Part shown: positions 1 to 8,770 of the stretch, one piece after another | How the letters are laid out: each line of letters starts with the position of its first letter | Numbering within the stretch: the first letter of the stretch is position 1 | Source: Zoogloea sp. | GTDB taxonomy: Bacteria > Pseudomonadota > Gammaproteobacteria > Burkholderiales > Rhodocyclaceae | Reading direction: 5' to 3' | Assembly (NCBI GenBank): GCA_016720685.1 | Contig: JADKKC010000038.1 | Span: 1 to 41,615 of the forward strand | Length of the DNA: 41,615 nucleotides | The notes under the pieces: model-generated | Databases searched by the model: none | What the model saw: only the letters and a program-made list of their open reading frames with translations | Told to the model about the DNA's origin: nothing | Position numbers and translations under genes: made by a program

Positions 1-2057
1 CGGCGCCCATCCCCCTTGTTCGGCCCTGCCACGGTCTGGTCGCGCAGCCAGGCGGGGTAGTCGAAGGCCGGCTTGACGATCCACAGCCGCGACTGGGGCG
101 CTTGCAGACAACTGTCCGGATCGGGGCTCTTGCTGACGCACGCGGCCAGGAAGGGATACGGCCAGCCCCAGATCGGGTAGGACACCGTGCGCGAGCGTTG
201 CTCCGTGTCCATCTTATCGGCGGTTTTCCGGAGCGCATCGAAAGCGCCGCGGGCCGCCTCGGTGGTGTCGGCGTCCCGCATGCGGGAGCGGCGCAGCACG
301 TGCTCGTCGTAACAGCCCTGCGGCCATCCGGCGAGGCCCGGCACATGCAGCTGCAGGCCGCGGCGGATCAACAACTCGTTGCGCAGCAGGCACAGATCGC
401 CCATCGAGCCGCCCCTGTCCTGGGCATGGTCGGAAATGATCACGTCCTTCACCGCTTCGGCGATGGGCCGGTAGGCGCCCAGGTTGTCGGACGAGCCGCC
501 ATCGACCAGGCGCACATAAACCGGGTCGCGCCGGCTCACGTAGCCGAAGTAGGACTCGCCGAGATAAAGCGGAAACGGCAGCGCAAGGTGAATGCCGCGG
601 CGGATGTCGCTGGTTTTGGCCACCCCGGATTCGCCCACGTTGAGCGCATCGACGCCCCAGTTAAGGTTGATGACGTGCAGCCCGAGGCCCGCCAGAACGC
701 GCACCGGCTGGCCATACACCCGCTGGTTGGCGTCGAAGAAGGCGGCCGAGGCATTGACGGCCGTCAGCAGCGAGGCGTGTTTTTCGACGCTCTCCACATC
801 GCGGAAGGCCTTGTCGATATTGATCGGCCCGACGCCGCCCGCGCATTGCTGGTCGCCGCTCATGTGAAAGATGTCGCGCTCGAAGTTGGTGTCGTTCTGG
901 CCGGTCCAGCCCAGCAGGGAGCGGCTCGGTGCGGCGGTGGCGTTGATGATCCAGCGCGGCGGCGAATGGCTGCCGTCGTCGTAGAGGCTGTTCAGGCCGG
1001 CAAAGCTCATCCGCGCGGGATCGGGCCGGAGGCGCAGCTCGCCGCTCTGCCCCGCGATGCCGCCCTCGTCCGGGCCCCGCGCTGTGTAGGTGGACAGATC
1101 GGACTGGCCGTCTTCGGTCACGAAGTGCTTCACCGCGCCCACCTGCGCGGCCCAGCCCGCATCGCCTTCAAGCGCTCTGGCGTCGAGGGGCTCGAGGCCG
1201 TAGGCCATGCCGATGCCCTCGCGATACACCATGCGCGAGGGCGACAGGTTGATCGGCCAGTCGAAGATGGTGTTGGCCAGCCAGGCAATCGGCAAGGACA
1301 GCATGTGCACGGAAGCCAGCGCCGCGGTGCTGGTCGTGCTGCGAATGCCGGCCCCCGGCGTGTTCTTGAACTCGCAGCGCTGCCAGGTAAGGATGTCCGC
1401 ATGGCAGCGCACAAACTGGAGATTGCGCGTTTCGGGCCGGGTCTCGTTCCAGTAGCGACGCGCCCGGGCTTGGGCGGCCGCAAAATCTTCCGACCCGTCG
1501 TCGTCGCCCGCCCGGACGGTGGCCGGGCAAAACAGCGTTTCGACCGCGACCCCGCGCTCGCGGGCTTCGGCCTGGATGAGCCGCCCGTCGTCGCCGGAAA
1601 GCACGCCCTCGAGATGGGCCGGAATGCAGTCGCGAAAATAGCGCGTGACCTCCCGCGATTGATCCAGCGATGCCGGCGTGGCCTCGCCCGCCAGCGGCCG
1701 GTTGCGGATCAGCCGGGAGTACAGATAGAAGGCGGCGTAGCTGCCGCCGGACACCGACGACACCGCGTCGGACTGCCAGAACAGCGCATTCGAATAGCGC
1801 GTAGGGTCGGCACTCAGCGCGAGCGGGGTGGTCACTGCCGCGCCCAGCACGCCAAGGGCGAACGAGGACGCCTTGGTGCCGCCGCCCGCCAGCGTAATGG
1901 CGATGCGGCGGTCCGGCGCGTCGGCGGTGGGCAGCGGAATGGCCGGCCGGCAGGCGGAATCCTCGGCGCCGGGCCGCGTCAGCGCATCGGCATGGGCAAG
2001 CAGCGGAAGGGTGAGTGCGGCGGCGCACAGCAGGCCGGTCAATCTGGAACGTTCCAC
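1..2057 (-). CDS. Secreted patatin-like phospholipase family protein (C-terminus beyond window)
   Basis: The frame is open from a GTG at 2055-2057 to the left edge, so the 3' end is missing; at least 685 residues are present. GTG is chosen because GGGAG lies just upstream and a signal peptide follows immediately (basic start, hydrophobic core, cleavage near AHA-DA, residue ~24). Patatin features are an oxyanion-type loop AGGGTKAS (~57-64), a nucleophile elbow SVSGGS (~101-106, candidate Ser103) and the Asp motif VDGGSSDN (~518-525). The SxSGGS form differs from the classical GxSxG but occurs in secreted patatin-like proteins. Predicted role is lipid acyl hydrolysis in the periplasm or outside the cell; the substrate is unknown. 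It lies 106 bp downstream of nnrS on the same strand. A long frame antisense to it (102-2231) is a GC-bias shadow. Confidence 0.8.
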   Translation of the reverse strand, partial: MERSRLTGLLCAAALTLPLLAHADALTRPGAEDSACRPAIPLPTADAPDRRIAITLAGGGTKASSFALGVLGAAVTTPLALSADPTRYSNALFWQSDAVSSVSGGSYAAFYLYSRLIRNRPLAGEATPASLDQSREVTRYFRDCIPAHLEGVLSGDDGRLIQAEARERGVAVETLFCPATVRAGDDDGSEDFAAAQARARRYWNETRPETRNLQFVRCHADILTWQRCEFKNTPGAGIRSTTSTAALASVHMLSLPIAWLANTIFDWPINLSPSRMVYREGIGMAYGLEPLDARALEGDAGWAAQVGAVKHFVTEDGQSDLSTYTARGPDEGGIAGQSGELRLRPDPARMSFAGLNSLYDDGSHSPPRWIINATAAPSRSLLGWTGQNDTNFERDIFHMSGDQQCAGGVGPINIDKAFRDVESVEKHASLLTAVNASAAFFDANQRVYGQPVRVLAGLGLHVINLNWGVDALNVGESGVAKTSDIRRGIHLALPFPLYLGESYFGYVSRRDPVYVRLVDGGSSDNLGAYRPIAEAVKDVIISDHAQDRGGSMGDLCLLRNELLIRRGLQLHVPGLAGWPQGCYDEHVLRRSRMRDADTTEAARGAFDALRKTADKMDTEQRSRTVSYPIWGWPYPFLAACVSKSPDPDSCLQAPQSRLWIVKPAFDYPAWLRDQTVAGPNKGDGR

Positions 2058-2163
2058 GGCAGTCTCCCGAACAGCCGGCGCGGCAGCGTTGCCAGCCGGG
2101 CAGCCAAAAAACATATTGGCATATCTACCAAACTAGACCATGGACCGGCTGCCCGCCTTGGCC

Positions 2164-3324
2164 TTAGTGCTCCTTGCCATCCACCCGCGGCGCGATCAGG
2201 CGCGGCAGCAGGCGCGCGCCGAGGATCGTGAAGCACAGAAACCAGCCGCCCGCCGAAAGATGCACCCAGCGGCCATACATGCCCGGCATGAACTGCGGCA
2301 GCACGATACGCACCACCAGCGCTGTCAGCATGATCCAGATCAGCAGCTTGTCGCCGGCATCAAAAACCACCTTGCGGCCGGTGTGGCCCTTGGAGATGCG
2401 CACCAGCATCGGCGGAATGATCAGGCCCATCACGCCGAAGGTGAAAAGATGCACCGACACGCTGCCAACCCACACCGGCGCCCACACGATGCCGGCCAGT
2501 TCGAGCAGCAACTGGCCGACGATGGCGAGATAGCCCAGGTACATCACCGCCAGGTCGATGCGCGTCATCGCGAGGCCGGGTTTCCAGCCGGCAAAGCGCA
2601 CCAGCAGCAGCGCCGCGCATACCAGCAGCAGCACGCCCGCCAGCCAGGCCGGCATCCAGGCCTGGAAAACCAGCGTCAGCGCCGACAGTTTGATGGCCGC
2701 ATCGAGCCGCGGGTCGCGCAGCAATTCGGCCTGGAATACGCCCTTCATGAACTGGGTGAGTGTGCGCTCCAGCATCACCAGAAAGGCCATGCGGAACAGG
2801 CCGATCGCCATCGTCCAGCCTGCCTGAAAGTGCCCGGTGTCGAGAATCAGCAGCTTGGCGGCGAGAAAGGCCGGCAGCACGAAGAGAAAGAAATAGTTGT
2901 CGCGGAAGGAATCCTGCTTGTGATAGCGCAGCAGCGTCCACAGCAGCATGACGACGATGCTGCCGAGAAAGGCCAGGTTTGACAGCCAGAACAGCCAGCC
3001 CGGCCAGGCACCGCCGAAAGCCATGCCGACCCGCTCAAACCCCCAGGCGGCCGCCAGCCCGATCAGCGCGGCACCATGGTAGCCGCGCACCTGCACCCAG
3101 TTTTTGGTGGAGGTGAGCAAAAAGCCGCCGATCACCGCCCAGCCAAAGCCGAAGAACATTTCGTGGGCATGCCACTGGACCGGCGAGAAGCGCCCCGCCG
3201 GCGCCGGCAGCACGTCGGTAAACATCAGTGCCCACAGCATGGGCAGGCTCAGGCCCGACAGGCAGGCGAGCAGGAAGAACGGCCGAAAGCCGACGAGCCA
3301 GACAGGGTGGGCTGAAAATTTCAT
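2164..3324 (-). CDS. nnrS: NnrS family multi-pass membrane protein
   Basis: A 386-residue protein, almost entirely hydrophobic, with about 10-12 predicted membrane segments. It has the family start (HPVWLVGFRPFFLLA) and His-rich motifs such as WHAHEMFFGFGWAVIGGF (~51-68) and VHLFTFGVMGLIIPPML. NnrS proteins are haem- and copper-containing inner-membrane proteins linked to the response to nitric oxide and denitrification intermediates. Length matches the family (~390). There is no nir or nor gene in this window, so the denitrification link rests on the family alone. Upstream is a small secreted-protein gene and downstream a patatin-like gene, all on the same strand but with gaps of ~100 bp, so co-transcription is uncertain. 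Confidence 0.93.
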   Translation of the reverse strand: MKFSAHPVWLVGFRPFFLLACLSGLSLPMLWALMFTDVLPAPAGRFSPVQWHAHEMFFGFGWAVIGGFLLTSTKNWVQVRGYHGAALIGLAAAWGFERVGMAFGGAWPGWLFWLSNLAFLGSIVVMLLWTLLRYHKQDSFRDNYFFLFVLPAFLAAKLLILDTGHFQAGWTMAIGLFRMAFLVMLERTLTQFMKGVFQAELLRDPRLDAAIKLSALTLVFQAWMPAWLAGVLLLVCAALLLVRFAGWKPGLAMTRIDLAVMYLGYLAIVGQLLLELAGIVWAPVWVGSVSVHLFTFGVMGLIIPPMLVRISKGHTGRKVVFDAGDKLLIWIMLTALVVRIVLPQFMPGMYGRWVHLSAGGWFLCFTILGARLLPRLIAPRVDGKEH

Positions 3325-3418
3325 GGGCGTTCCGGAAAGCCTGCGCCCGCCGACGCCTTCGCCGACGGTTCGCCAAGCCTACGCCGGCCGGCCCGCCGCA
3401 ACCTTGACCCGGAACAGG

Positions 3419-3997
3419 TCAGTCGTGGCGCCCGTGCCCGTGGCCGCCCCCCTCGTTGCCCCGGCCACCGCCACGACCGCCGCGATCGCCACGCTCGTCG
3501 GCGCGCTCGCGACGATCGTCCTGGCGCTGTTCGCGGTGATCACGGCGATCATCTCGGTGATCGTCGCGGCGGTCATCGACACGCTGCTCGCGGCGCTCTT
3601 CGTAACGCTCGCCGCGCGGTGGCGCTGCGGGACGATAATCGGGCCCCGGACGATAATCGGGCCCGGAGCGGTAGCGCGGGGCATAGACGTCGCGGTACCA
3701 GCTATCCTGGACAAAATAGACCGGCCGCCCGCAGGCGTCATAGCGACTGCAGTGCTTGCGCCAGTTTTTGGCGTGGCCGGGCGGCACGCGAAGGTACAGG
3801 GGCTGGGGCGCGTAATCCCGGGTCGCCGGCTGGATGACGACCGGCTGCGGGTACATCAGCACCGGCCGCGGAAAATTGCCGATGTCCAGGCGTCCATAGA
3901 AATTGGGGTCGCCGATGCTGATCGACACGCCGACATCGGCGGCCAGCGCGCCCTGGGCAAGAGCCCCCAGCAGCACCGCACAAAGAACTCGTTTCAT
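3419..3997 (-). CDS. Small secreted Arg/Asp-rich protein of unknown function
   Basis: A 192-residue protein. The ATG at 3995-3997 is chosen because GGGAG lies 9 bases upstream and a clean signal peptide follows (MKRVLCAVLLGALAQGALA, cleaved at ~19-20); an in-frame upstream extension has neither. The mature part begins with a conserved-looking segment (ISIGDPNFYGRLDIGNFPRP) and a domain with two Cys (KHCSRYDACG). It ends in a ~75-residue low-complexity tail rich in Arg, Asp, Glu, then Gly and His (RDDRRDHREQRQDDRRE). I recall this N-terminal domain in many betaproteobacterial hypothetical proteins but know no function. The charged tail could bind polyanions or metals; that is a guess. Confidence 0.8.
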   Translation of the reverse strand: MKRVLCAVLLGALAQGALAADVGVSISIGDPNFYGRLDIGNFPRPVLMYPQPVVIQPATRDYAPQPLYLRVPPGHAKNWRKHCSRYDACGRPVYFVQDSWYRDVYAPRYRSGPDYRPGPDYRPAAPPRGERYEERREQRVDDRRDDHRDDRRDHREQRQDDRRERADERGDRGGRGGGRGNEGGGHGHGRHD

Positions 3998-4155
3998 CGC
4001 CAAAATCTCCCGCTGATTGCTTGTCGAATGGCCGCAAGGGCCTGCGGGAAGCACGATAACACCCGCGTTCCGCACAAGACGCGACGCCTGACACGCCCAT
4101 CGTGCGACAAGCCCCGCCGGCGTGCTGCAATCGACGGTAAGCCGTTGCGTCGCGC

Positions 4156-6198
4156 TCAGGGCGCGCGGCCGCCGAAGACGCACACCCGGTCACGGCCGCC
4201 GTGCTTGGCGTCGTACATGGCGCTGTCGGCGTGGAGCAGCAGACCCACATCGTCGCTGCCGTGGTGGGGATAGACGGCGATGCCGATGCTCGCCGAGACA
4301 TCGAGCGTCAGCCCTCCCAACCGGAAAGGCTCGCCGATGGCATGACGGATCTTCTCGGCCACCCGGAGCGCGTCGTTTTCGGATTCCACGTGGGGCAGCA
4401 GCACCACGAACTCGTCGCCGCCAAAGCGCCCGACGGTGTCCGACTCGCGCACGCACAGGCGCATGCGTTCCGCCGCCTCGCGCAGCAGCAGGTCGCCCAC
4501 CGCGTGGCCGTAGATGTCATTCACCGGCTTGAAGCGGTCGAGATCGATGTACAGCAGCGCAACCCGGTGCAGGTTGCGACGGGCAGCCGCCAGGGCCTGG
4601 CGCAGGCGGTCGGTGACCAGGGCCCGGTTCGGCAGGTCGGTGAGCATGTCGTGCTCGGCCATGTAGGCAATGCGCGCCTGGCTCGCCCGGCGCTCCGAGA
4701 TATCCCGGCTGACGCCGTGCAACTCGATGCGCCCGGTGCGGGGATTGCGGCAGAAGGTGGTCACCATTTCGACCCACACCGTGCCACCGTCCTTGCAGGG
4801 CAGTTCTGCCTCGTCGGTGTAAAAGCACTCCTGCCCCCCCACAAAAGCCTCGATGCGCTGCCGCACCAGGCTGCGGATCAGCTCTATGTCCTCGCTGCGG
4901 AACATGCCTTCGATCGGCGTGGCTAAAAGCTCCTCGGGCTTGTAGCCACGCAAGCGCTCAACAGAGGGGCTGATGTAGATGAAGTCGAGCGTCTCGGTAT
5001 CCACCGTCCACACCACATCCTTCATCGTTTCGGTCAGGAGGCGGTATTTCTCTTCGCTGGCCTGCAGCTTTTCGGCCGCCTGCTGCGCCTCGACCACGCT
5101 GCGGTGGAGGCGCCGGTTGATATGGTGGATGTAGGCCGCCATCACACTGACCAGGGCGATCAGGGCCACGGCCCAGGCCAGATAGATGCGCAGCCCCTTG
5201 AGATCGGCGTCAAGCCGGGAGCTCTGGGCCGGGGAGTACAAGAAGCGGCTGAAATCGAAGCCCGGCGGCAGCATGCCGATCCCGGAATAGGTGTCGGCAA
5301 TGTGCTGCCAGCGGTCGGTGCTCATGTAGCCGATCTCGATGAGATCCGGACGAATCAGCGGAATCATCTGGCGGGCTTCGAAGTGATAGAACTCCAGCGG
5401 GTGTTCGCTGGAATATCGCGCATGGATCAGGGCCGCGATTTCTTCGGGGTGATCCATCGCGTAACGCCACCCGCGCAGGCTCGCCTCGCGAAAGGCACGC
5501 ACCTGCTCGGGGTCCTTCTCGAGCATGCCCTCGGAGGTAAACAGGTTGTCGCCATAGAAATCGATGCCGGCCGAGCGGGGCGTAAACACCGCGTATTCAA
5601 GGCGCGCCGCATCGAGGTAGAAGGACTCGTTGGACGAATAGGCCGAGATCACATCGACCTTTCCGTCGATCAGATCCTGCGGGTTGAAACTGTGCTCGAC
5701 CCGGTGCAGCCGATCAACCGGAATCCGCTCGATGCGCAGGTAGGCCAGCAGCTCTTCGGCCCCGCGCTCGATCATCACCCGCTTGCCGACCAGATCGTGG
5801 ATGGACTGCATGGCCGACTCGCGGCGGGCGATGTACACCTGCGGCGAATGCTGGAAAATGACAGCCAGCGCAACCACCGGCTGGCCCTCCTTGCGGGTGA
5901 TCAAGAGGCCGTTGGAGCCCACGCCGAACTCGGCCTTGCCCGAGACAACCTGCCTCACCACATCCAGCCCGGGGCGCGCCTCCGCGAAGCGGACGCTGAG
6001 TCCGGCATCGCGGTAATAACCCTGCGCCTCGGCCGCGTAATAGCCGGCAAACTGGAAACCGTGGCGCCACTTGAGCTGCAGCGTCACGGGCGTCTGAGCC
6101 AGGCTCGACGCCGCAAAGCCGAAAAGCAGCAGCAGCACCGCAAGCCTGAACAAGGCGCAGCACCGGGCAGCACTTGTGGTTCGGCGGATTGACGGCAT
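4156..6198 (-). CDS. Periplasmic NMT1/THI5-like sensor, PAS, GGDEF diguanylate cyclase
   Basis: A 680-residue sensor enzyme. Signal peptide 1-35 (ends SSLAQ). A substrate-binding domain of the NMT1/THI5 type follows (~38-320, starting VTLQLKWRHGFQFAGYYAA). Then come one membrane helix (~338-358), a PAS domain (~379-505, ending in a PAC-like HGVSRDISERRAS) and a GGDEF domain (~515-675). The active-site motif GGDEF is intact (~592-596). An RESD sequence five residues before it fits the RxxD product-inhibition site, so it should make cyclic-di-GMP and be feedback inhibited. The periplasmic domain probably senses a small pyrimidine-like or other ligand; which one cannot be read from sequence. The ATG at 6198 is chosen because the signal peptide starts there; its ribosome site is weak (GCGAG). 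Confidence 0.92.
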   Translation of the reverse strand: MPSIRRTTSAARCCALFRLAVLLLLFGFAASSLAQTPVTLQLKWRHGFQFAGYYAAEAQGYYRDAGLSVRFAEARPGLDVVRQVVSGKAEFGVGSNGLLITRKEGQPVVALAVIFQHSPQVYIARRESAMQSIHDLVGKRVMIERGAEELLAYLRIERIPVDRLHRVEHSFNPQDLIDGKVDVISAYSSNESFYLDAARLEYAVFTPRSAGIDFYGDNLFTSEGMLEKDPEQVRAFREASLRGWRYAMDHPEEIAALIHARYSSEHPLEFYHFEARQMIPLIRPDLIEIGYMSTDRWQHIADTYSGIGMLPPGFDFSRFLYSPAQSSRLDADLKGLRIYLAWAVALIALVSVMAAYIHHINRRLHRSVVEAQQAAEKLQASEEKYRLLTETMKDVVWTVDTETLDFIYISPSVERLRGYKPEELLATPIEGMFRSEDIELIRSLVRQRIEAFVGGQECFYTDEAELPCKDGGTVWVEMVTTFCRNPRTGRIELHGVSRDISERRASQARIAYMAEHDMLTDLPNRALVTDRLRQALAAARRNLHRVALLYIDLDRFKPVNDIYGHAVGDLLLREAAERMRLCVRESDTVGRFGGDEFVVLLPHVESENDALRVAEKIRHAIGEPFRLGGLTLDVSASIGIAVYPHHGSDDVGLLLHADSAMYDAKHGGRDRVCVFGGRAP

Positions 6199-6211
6199 CT
6201 CGCAAATTTCC

Positions 6212-6258
6212 GACTGGTCAGTCTTCAAGTATAGCCACCACCCGACATTCCAGTGCAA
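6212..6258 (-). promoter_or_regulatory. Possible promoter with small palindrome upstream of the GGDEF gene
   Basis: On the minus strand TATACT (6228-6233) resembles a -10 box, with TTGCAC (6253-6258) upstream at a long spacing of 19. Just downstream lies GACTG-GT-CAGTC (6212-6223), an inverted repeat placed where an operator could sit. Spacing is poor, so this is a weak call. Confidence 0.3.
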
Positions 6259-6421
6259 TACGAGCCTCCGGGCGGCGGGCCTGCGGCCGACAGCCGGACA
6301 GCCCCGTCCACTCCCGCGCAAATCACGGTTTTCATGACGCGGCGCCGACGCGTTTCCGCTAAGTTCTGCCCAAGCGTCCGTAGCCGAAACGGACAAGAAA
6401 CAGACCACGGAGACACCCGTC

Positions 6422-8539
6422 ATGCCCCCCCGCTTCCAGCCCACGGCCCTCGCCACGGCCCTCGCCGCCCTCGCAGCGGGCCCGGCCTGCGGCGCCGACA
6501 CCGCGCCGCTCACCCTCAATCCGGTCGTCGTCACCGGCAGCCGCGCTGAGGCCGCCAGCTTCGACATGCCGGCCGCCATCGACGTGCTCGACCGGGACCA
6601 GATCACCGCCGGCCAGCCCCGCGTGAATGCCTCCGAAGCCCTCGCTGCCGTGCCCGGCGTGATCGCCAACAATCGCCAGAACTACGCCCAGGATCTGCAG
6701 ATTTCCACCCGCGGCTTCGGCGCCCGCTCGGCCTTCGGCGTGCGCGGCGTCAAGCTGGTTGCCGACGGCATTCCCGCCAGCATGCCCGACGGCCAGGGCC
6801 AGGCCGCCACCTTCAACCTCGACGTGGCCGAGCGCATGGAAGTGCTGCGCGGCCCCTATTCGGCCATCTACGGCAACCACGCGGGCGGCGTCATCCAGCT
6901 GTTCACCCGCGAACCCGAGGCCCGGCCCAGCGTCGAGGGCGGCTTTGCCGCCGGCAGCTACGGCAGCACCAAGGCCGATCTCACCGCCCAGGGCAAGCTC
7001 GACGGGCTTGGCTACGTGATCAACGCCTCGCGCTTTTCCACCGACGGCTACCGCGACCACAGCGCCGCCACCCGCGAACAGGCCTTCGCCAAGATCACCG
7101 CCAGGCCCGACCCCGACAGCAAGCTCACCTTTGTCGTAAATGGCCTGTGGCAGCACAACACGCAAGACCCGCTCGGCCTCCGGTGGAGCACCGCCCAGGC
7201 CAGCCCGCGCAGCGTCGAGGCCGCCGCCCTCACTTACAACACCAGGAAGAGCATCGACCACCTGCAGGGCGGCGTCGCCTACGAACGGCGCCTCGGGGCC
7301 GATCTGCTGCAGGTGTCGGCCTACGCCGGCCAGCGCAGCGTGATCCAGTTCCAGTCGATCCCGCGCGCCGTGCAGCTCGCCAACCCCGGCCACTCCGGCG
7401 GCATCATCGATTTCGACCGCAACTTTTACGGCATCGGCGCCCGCTACATCGCCGTGCGCGAGGCGGCCGGCGGCAAGCTGACCACCACCGTCGGCGTCGA
7501 CCTCGACAGCAGCACCGACCAGCGGAGCGGCTACCAGAACTTCACCAGCGCCACGGCCCTCGGCGTAAAGGGCACGCTGCGCCGCAAGGAAACCGACACC
7601 GTCGAGAGCCTCGACCCCTACATCCAGGCCGAATGGGCGCGCGGCGACTGGGCCTTCACGGCGGGCCTGCGGCACAGCAACGTCAAGTTCAAGGTGGCCG
7701 ACGAATACATCACCGCCGACAACGGCAACGACAGCGGCAGCCGCAGCTACCGGCGCAGCACCCCGATGCTCGGCGTGGTGTACAAGCTCAACCCGGCAAT
7801 CAACCTCTACGCCAGCGCCGCGCGCGGCTTCGAGACGCCTACCCTCAACGAAATGTTCTACGCGATTCCGCCCGCCGGCGGCTTCAACTTCGGCCTCAAG
7901 CCGTCGCGCAGCCAGCACTTCGAGATCGGCGCCAAGGCCTTCGTCGGCGCGGCCAGCCGCGTGAATGTGGCGCTGTTCCAGATCGCCACCGAAGACGAAC
8001 TCGTGGTGGCCGCCTCCGCCGACGGCCGCACCAGCTATCGCAACGCCGGCAAAACCCTGCGCCAGGGCGTCGAGGCCTCCTTCGACACCGCCTGGCAGCG
8101 CAATCTCAGCAGCCGCTTCGCCGTGTCGCACCTGCGCGCGATCTACGACGAGGCCATCAGCGCCAGCGTCCCGGCCGGCAACAGCCTGCCCGGCATTCCG
8201 CGCACCACCCTGTTCGGTGACCTGGCCTGGAAGCCGCTGCCCGGCATCACCGCCACCGTCGAGGCCATTTACCGCAGCCGGGTGTTCGTCGAGGACACCA
8301 ACAACGCCGCCGGCACCGACGCCAAGCGCCCGGCTCCCGCCTACGCCATCGCCAACCTGCGCCTCACCGCCGAACAACGGCTAGGCCACTGGCGCCTCAC
8401 CGAATTCGCCCGCATCGACAACCTCTTCGATCGCCAATACATCGGCTCGGTAGTCGTCGGCGACGGCAACGACCGCTACTACGAGCCGGCCCCCGGCAGG
8501 AGCGGCATGGTCGGCGTCAACGCCCGCTACACCTGGTAA
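6422..8539 (+). CDS. pqqU: TonB-dependent receptor of the PqqU (YncD) family
   Basis: A 705-residue outer-membrane receptor with a signal peptide (1-24), a plug domain and a 22-strand barrel. From memory it matches E. coli YncD, renamed PqqU for high-affinity uptake of pyrroloquinoline quinone, along its whole length: NRQNYAQDLQISTRGFGARS, DGIPASMPDGQGQ, ARGFETPTLNEM, GRTSYRNAGKTLRQG and the C-terminal FARIDNLFDRQYIGSV. It ends in an aromatic residue (Trp), as expected for assembly by Bam. The ATG at 6422 has GGAG 9 bases upstream. It is divergent from the GGDEF gene and closed by a strong hairpin terminator. No pqq biosynthesis genes or PQQ enzymes are in the window, consistent with scavenging. 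Assignment to the family is strong; the substrate is inferred. Confidence 0.92.
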   Translation: MPPRFQPTALATALAALAAGPACGADTAPLTLNPVVVTGSRAEAASFDMPAAIDVLDRDQITAGQPRVNASEALAAVPGVIANNRQNYAQDLQISTRGFGARSAFGVRGVKLVADGIPASMPDGQGQAATFNLDVAERMEVLRGPYSAIYGNHAGGVIQLFTREPEARPSVEGGFAAGSYGSTKADLTAQGKLDGLGYVINASRFSTDGYRDHSAATREQAFAKITARPDPDSKLTFVVNGLWQHNTQDPLGLRWSTAQASPRSVEAAALTYNTRKSIDHLQGGVAYERRLGADLLQVSAYAGQRSVIQFQSIPRAVQLANPGHSGGIIDFDRNFYGIGARYIAVREAAGGKLTTTVGVDLDSSTDQRSGYQNFTSATALGVKGTLRRKETDTVESLDPYIQAEWARGDWAFTAGLRHSNVKFKVADEYITADNGNDSGSRSYRRSTPMLGVVYKLNPAINLYASAARGFETPTLNEMFYAIPPAGGFNFGLKPSRSQHFEIGAKAFVGAASRVNVALFQIATEDELVVAASADGRTSYRNAGKTLRQGVEASFDTAWQRNLSSRFAVSHLRAIYDEAISASVPAGNSLPGIPRTTLFGDLAWKPLPGITATVEAIYRSRVFVEDTNNAAGTDAKRPAPAYAIANLRLTAEQRLGHWRLTEFARIDNLFDRQYIGSVVVGDGNDRYYEPAPGRSGMVGVNARYTW

Positions 8540-8565
8540 GACACTGAACGCTTCGCAACACCCGC

Positions 8566-8607
8566 AAAGTGCGGTCTTCCCCGGCAACGGGGAGGCCGCA
8601 CTTTTTT
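8566..8607 (+). terminator. Rho-independent terminator after pqqU
   Basis: A long stem begins AAAGTGCGG (8566-8574), returns as CCGCACTTT, has an extended inner CCCCG/CGGGG stem, and ends in a run of six T (8602-8607). It begins 27 bp after the pqqU stop codon. Confidence 0.88.
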
Positions 8608-8673
8608 ACGTGGCAAAGCACCCTTGCCGGGGCAAAGCGGGCCGTCCGAGCCCATCCGCCACCGACAAACGTA

Positions 8674-8702
8674 TTGCGAATCGTTCTCACTATCATTACA
8701 AT
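8674..8702 (+). promoter_or_regulatory. Promoter with overlapping Fur box before the siderophore receptor
   Basis: TTGCGA (8674-8679) and TACAAT (8697-8702) are separated by exactly 17 bp, a good sigma70 arrangement. The 15-mer TGCGAATCGTTCTCA (8675-8689) matches the 7-1-7 Fur consensus TGATAATNATTATCA at 11 of 14 defined positions and sits over the -35 and spacer. Iron-loaded Fur bound there would block transcription of the Fiu-like receptor and probably piuC and the oxidase gene behind it. Confidence 0.75.
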
Positions 8703-8770
8703 TGTTTCCGGATCTTTCGGGCAAGCCAGCCGCAGAACGCGACAGCCAATCAGCAAGCCAGCCTCAGGTC

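Noticed and set aside
102..2231. 709-residue plus-strand open frame
   Set aside because: It is antisense to the patatin-like gene, which has a signal peptide and catalytic motifs; composition is that of a high-GC shadow frame rich in Arg, Ala, Gly and His.
6359..8377. 672-residue minus-strand frame opposite the PqqU-type receptor
   Set aside because: Gly/Ala/Val-rich shadow; the plus strand carries a convincing TonB receptor.
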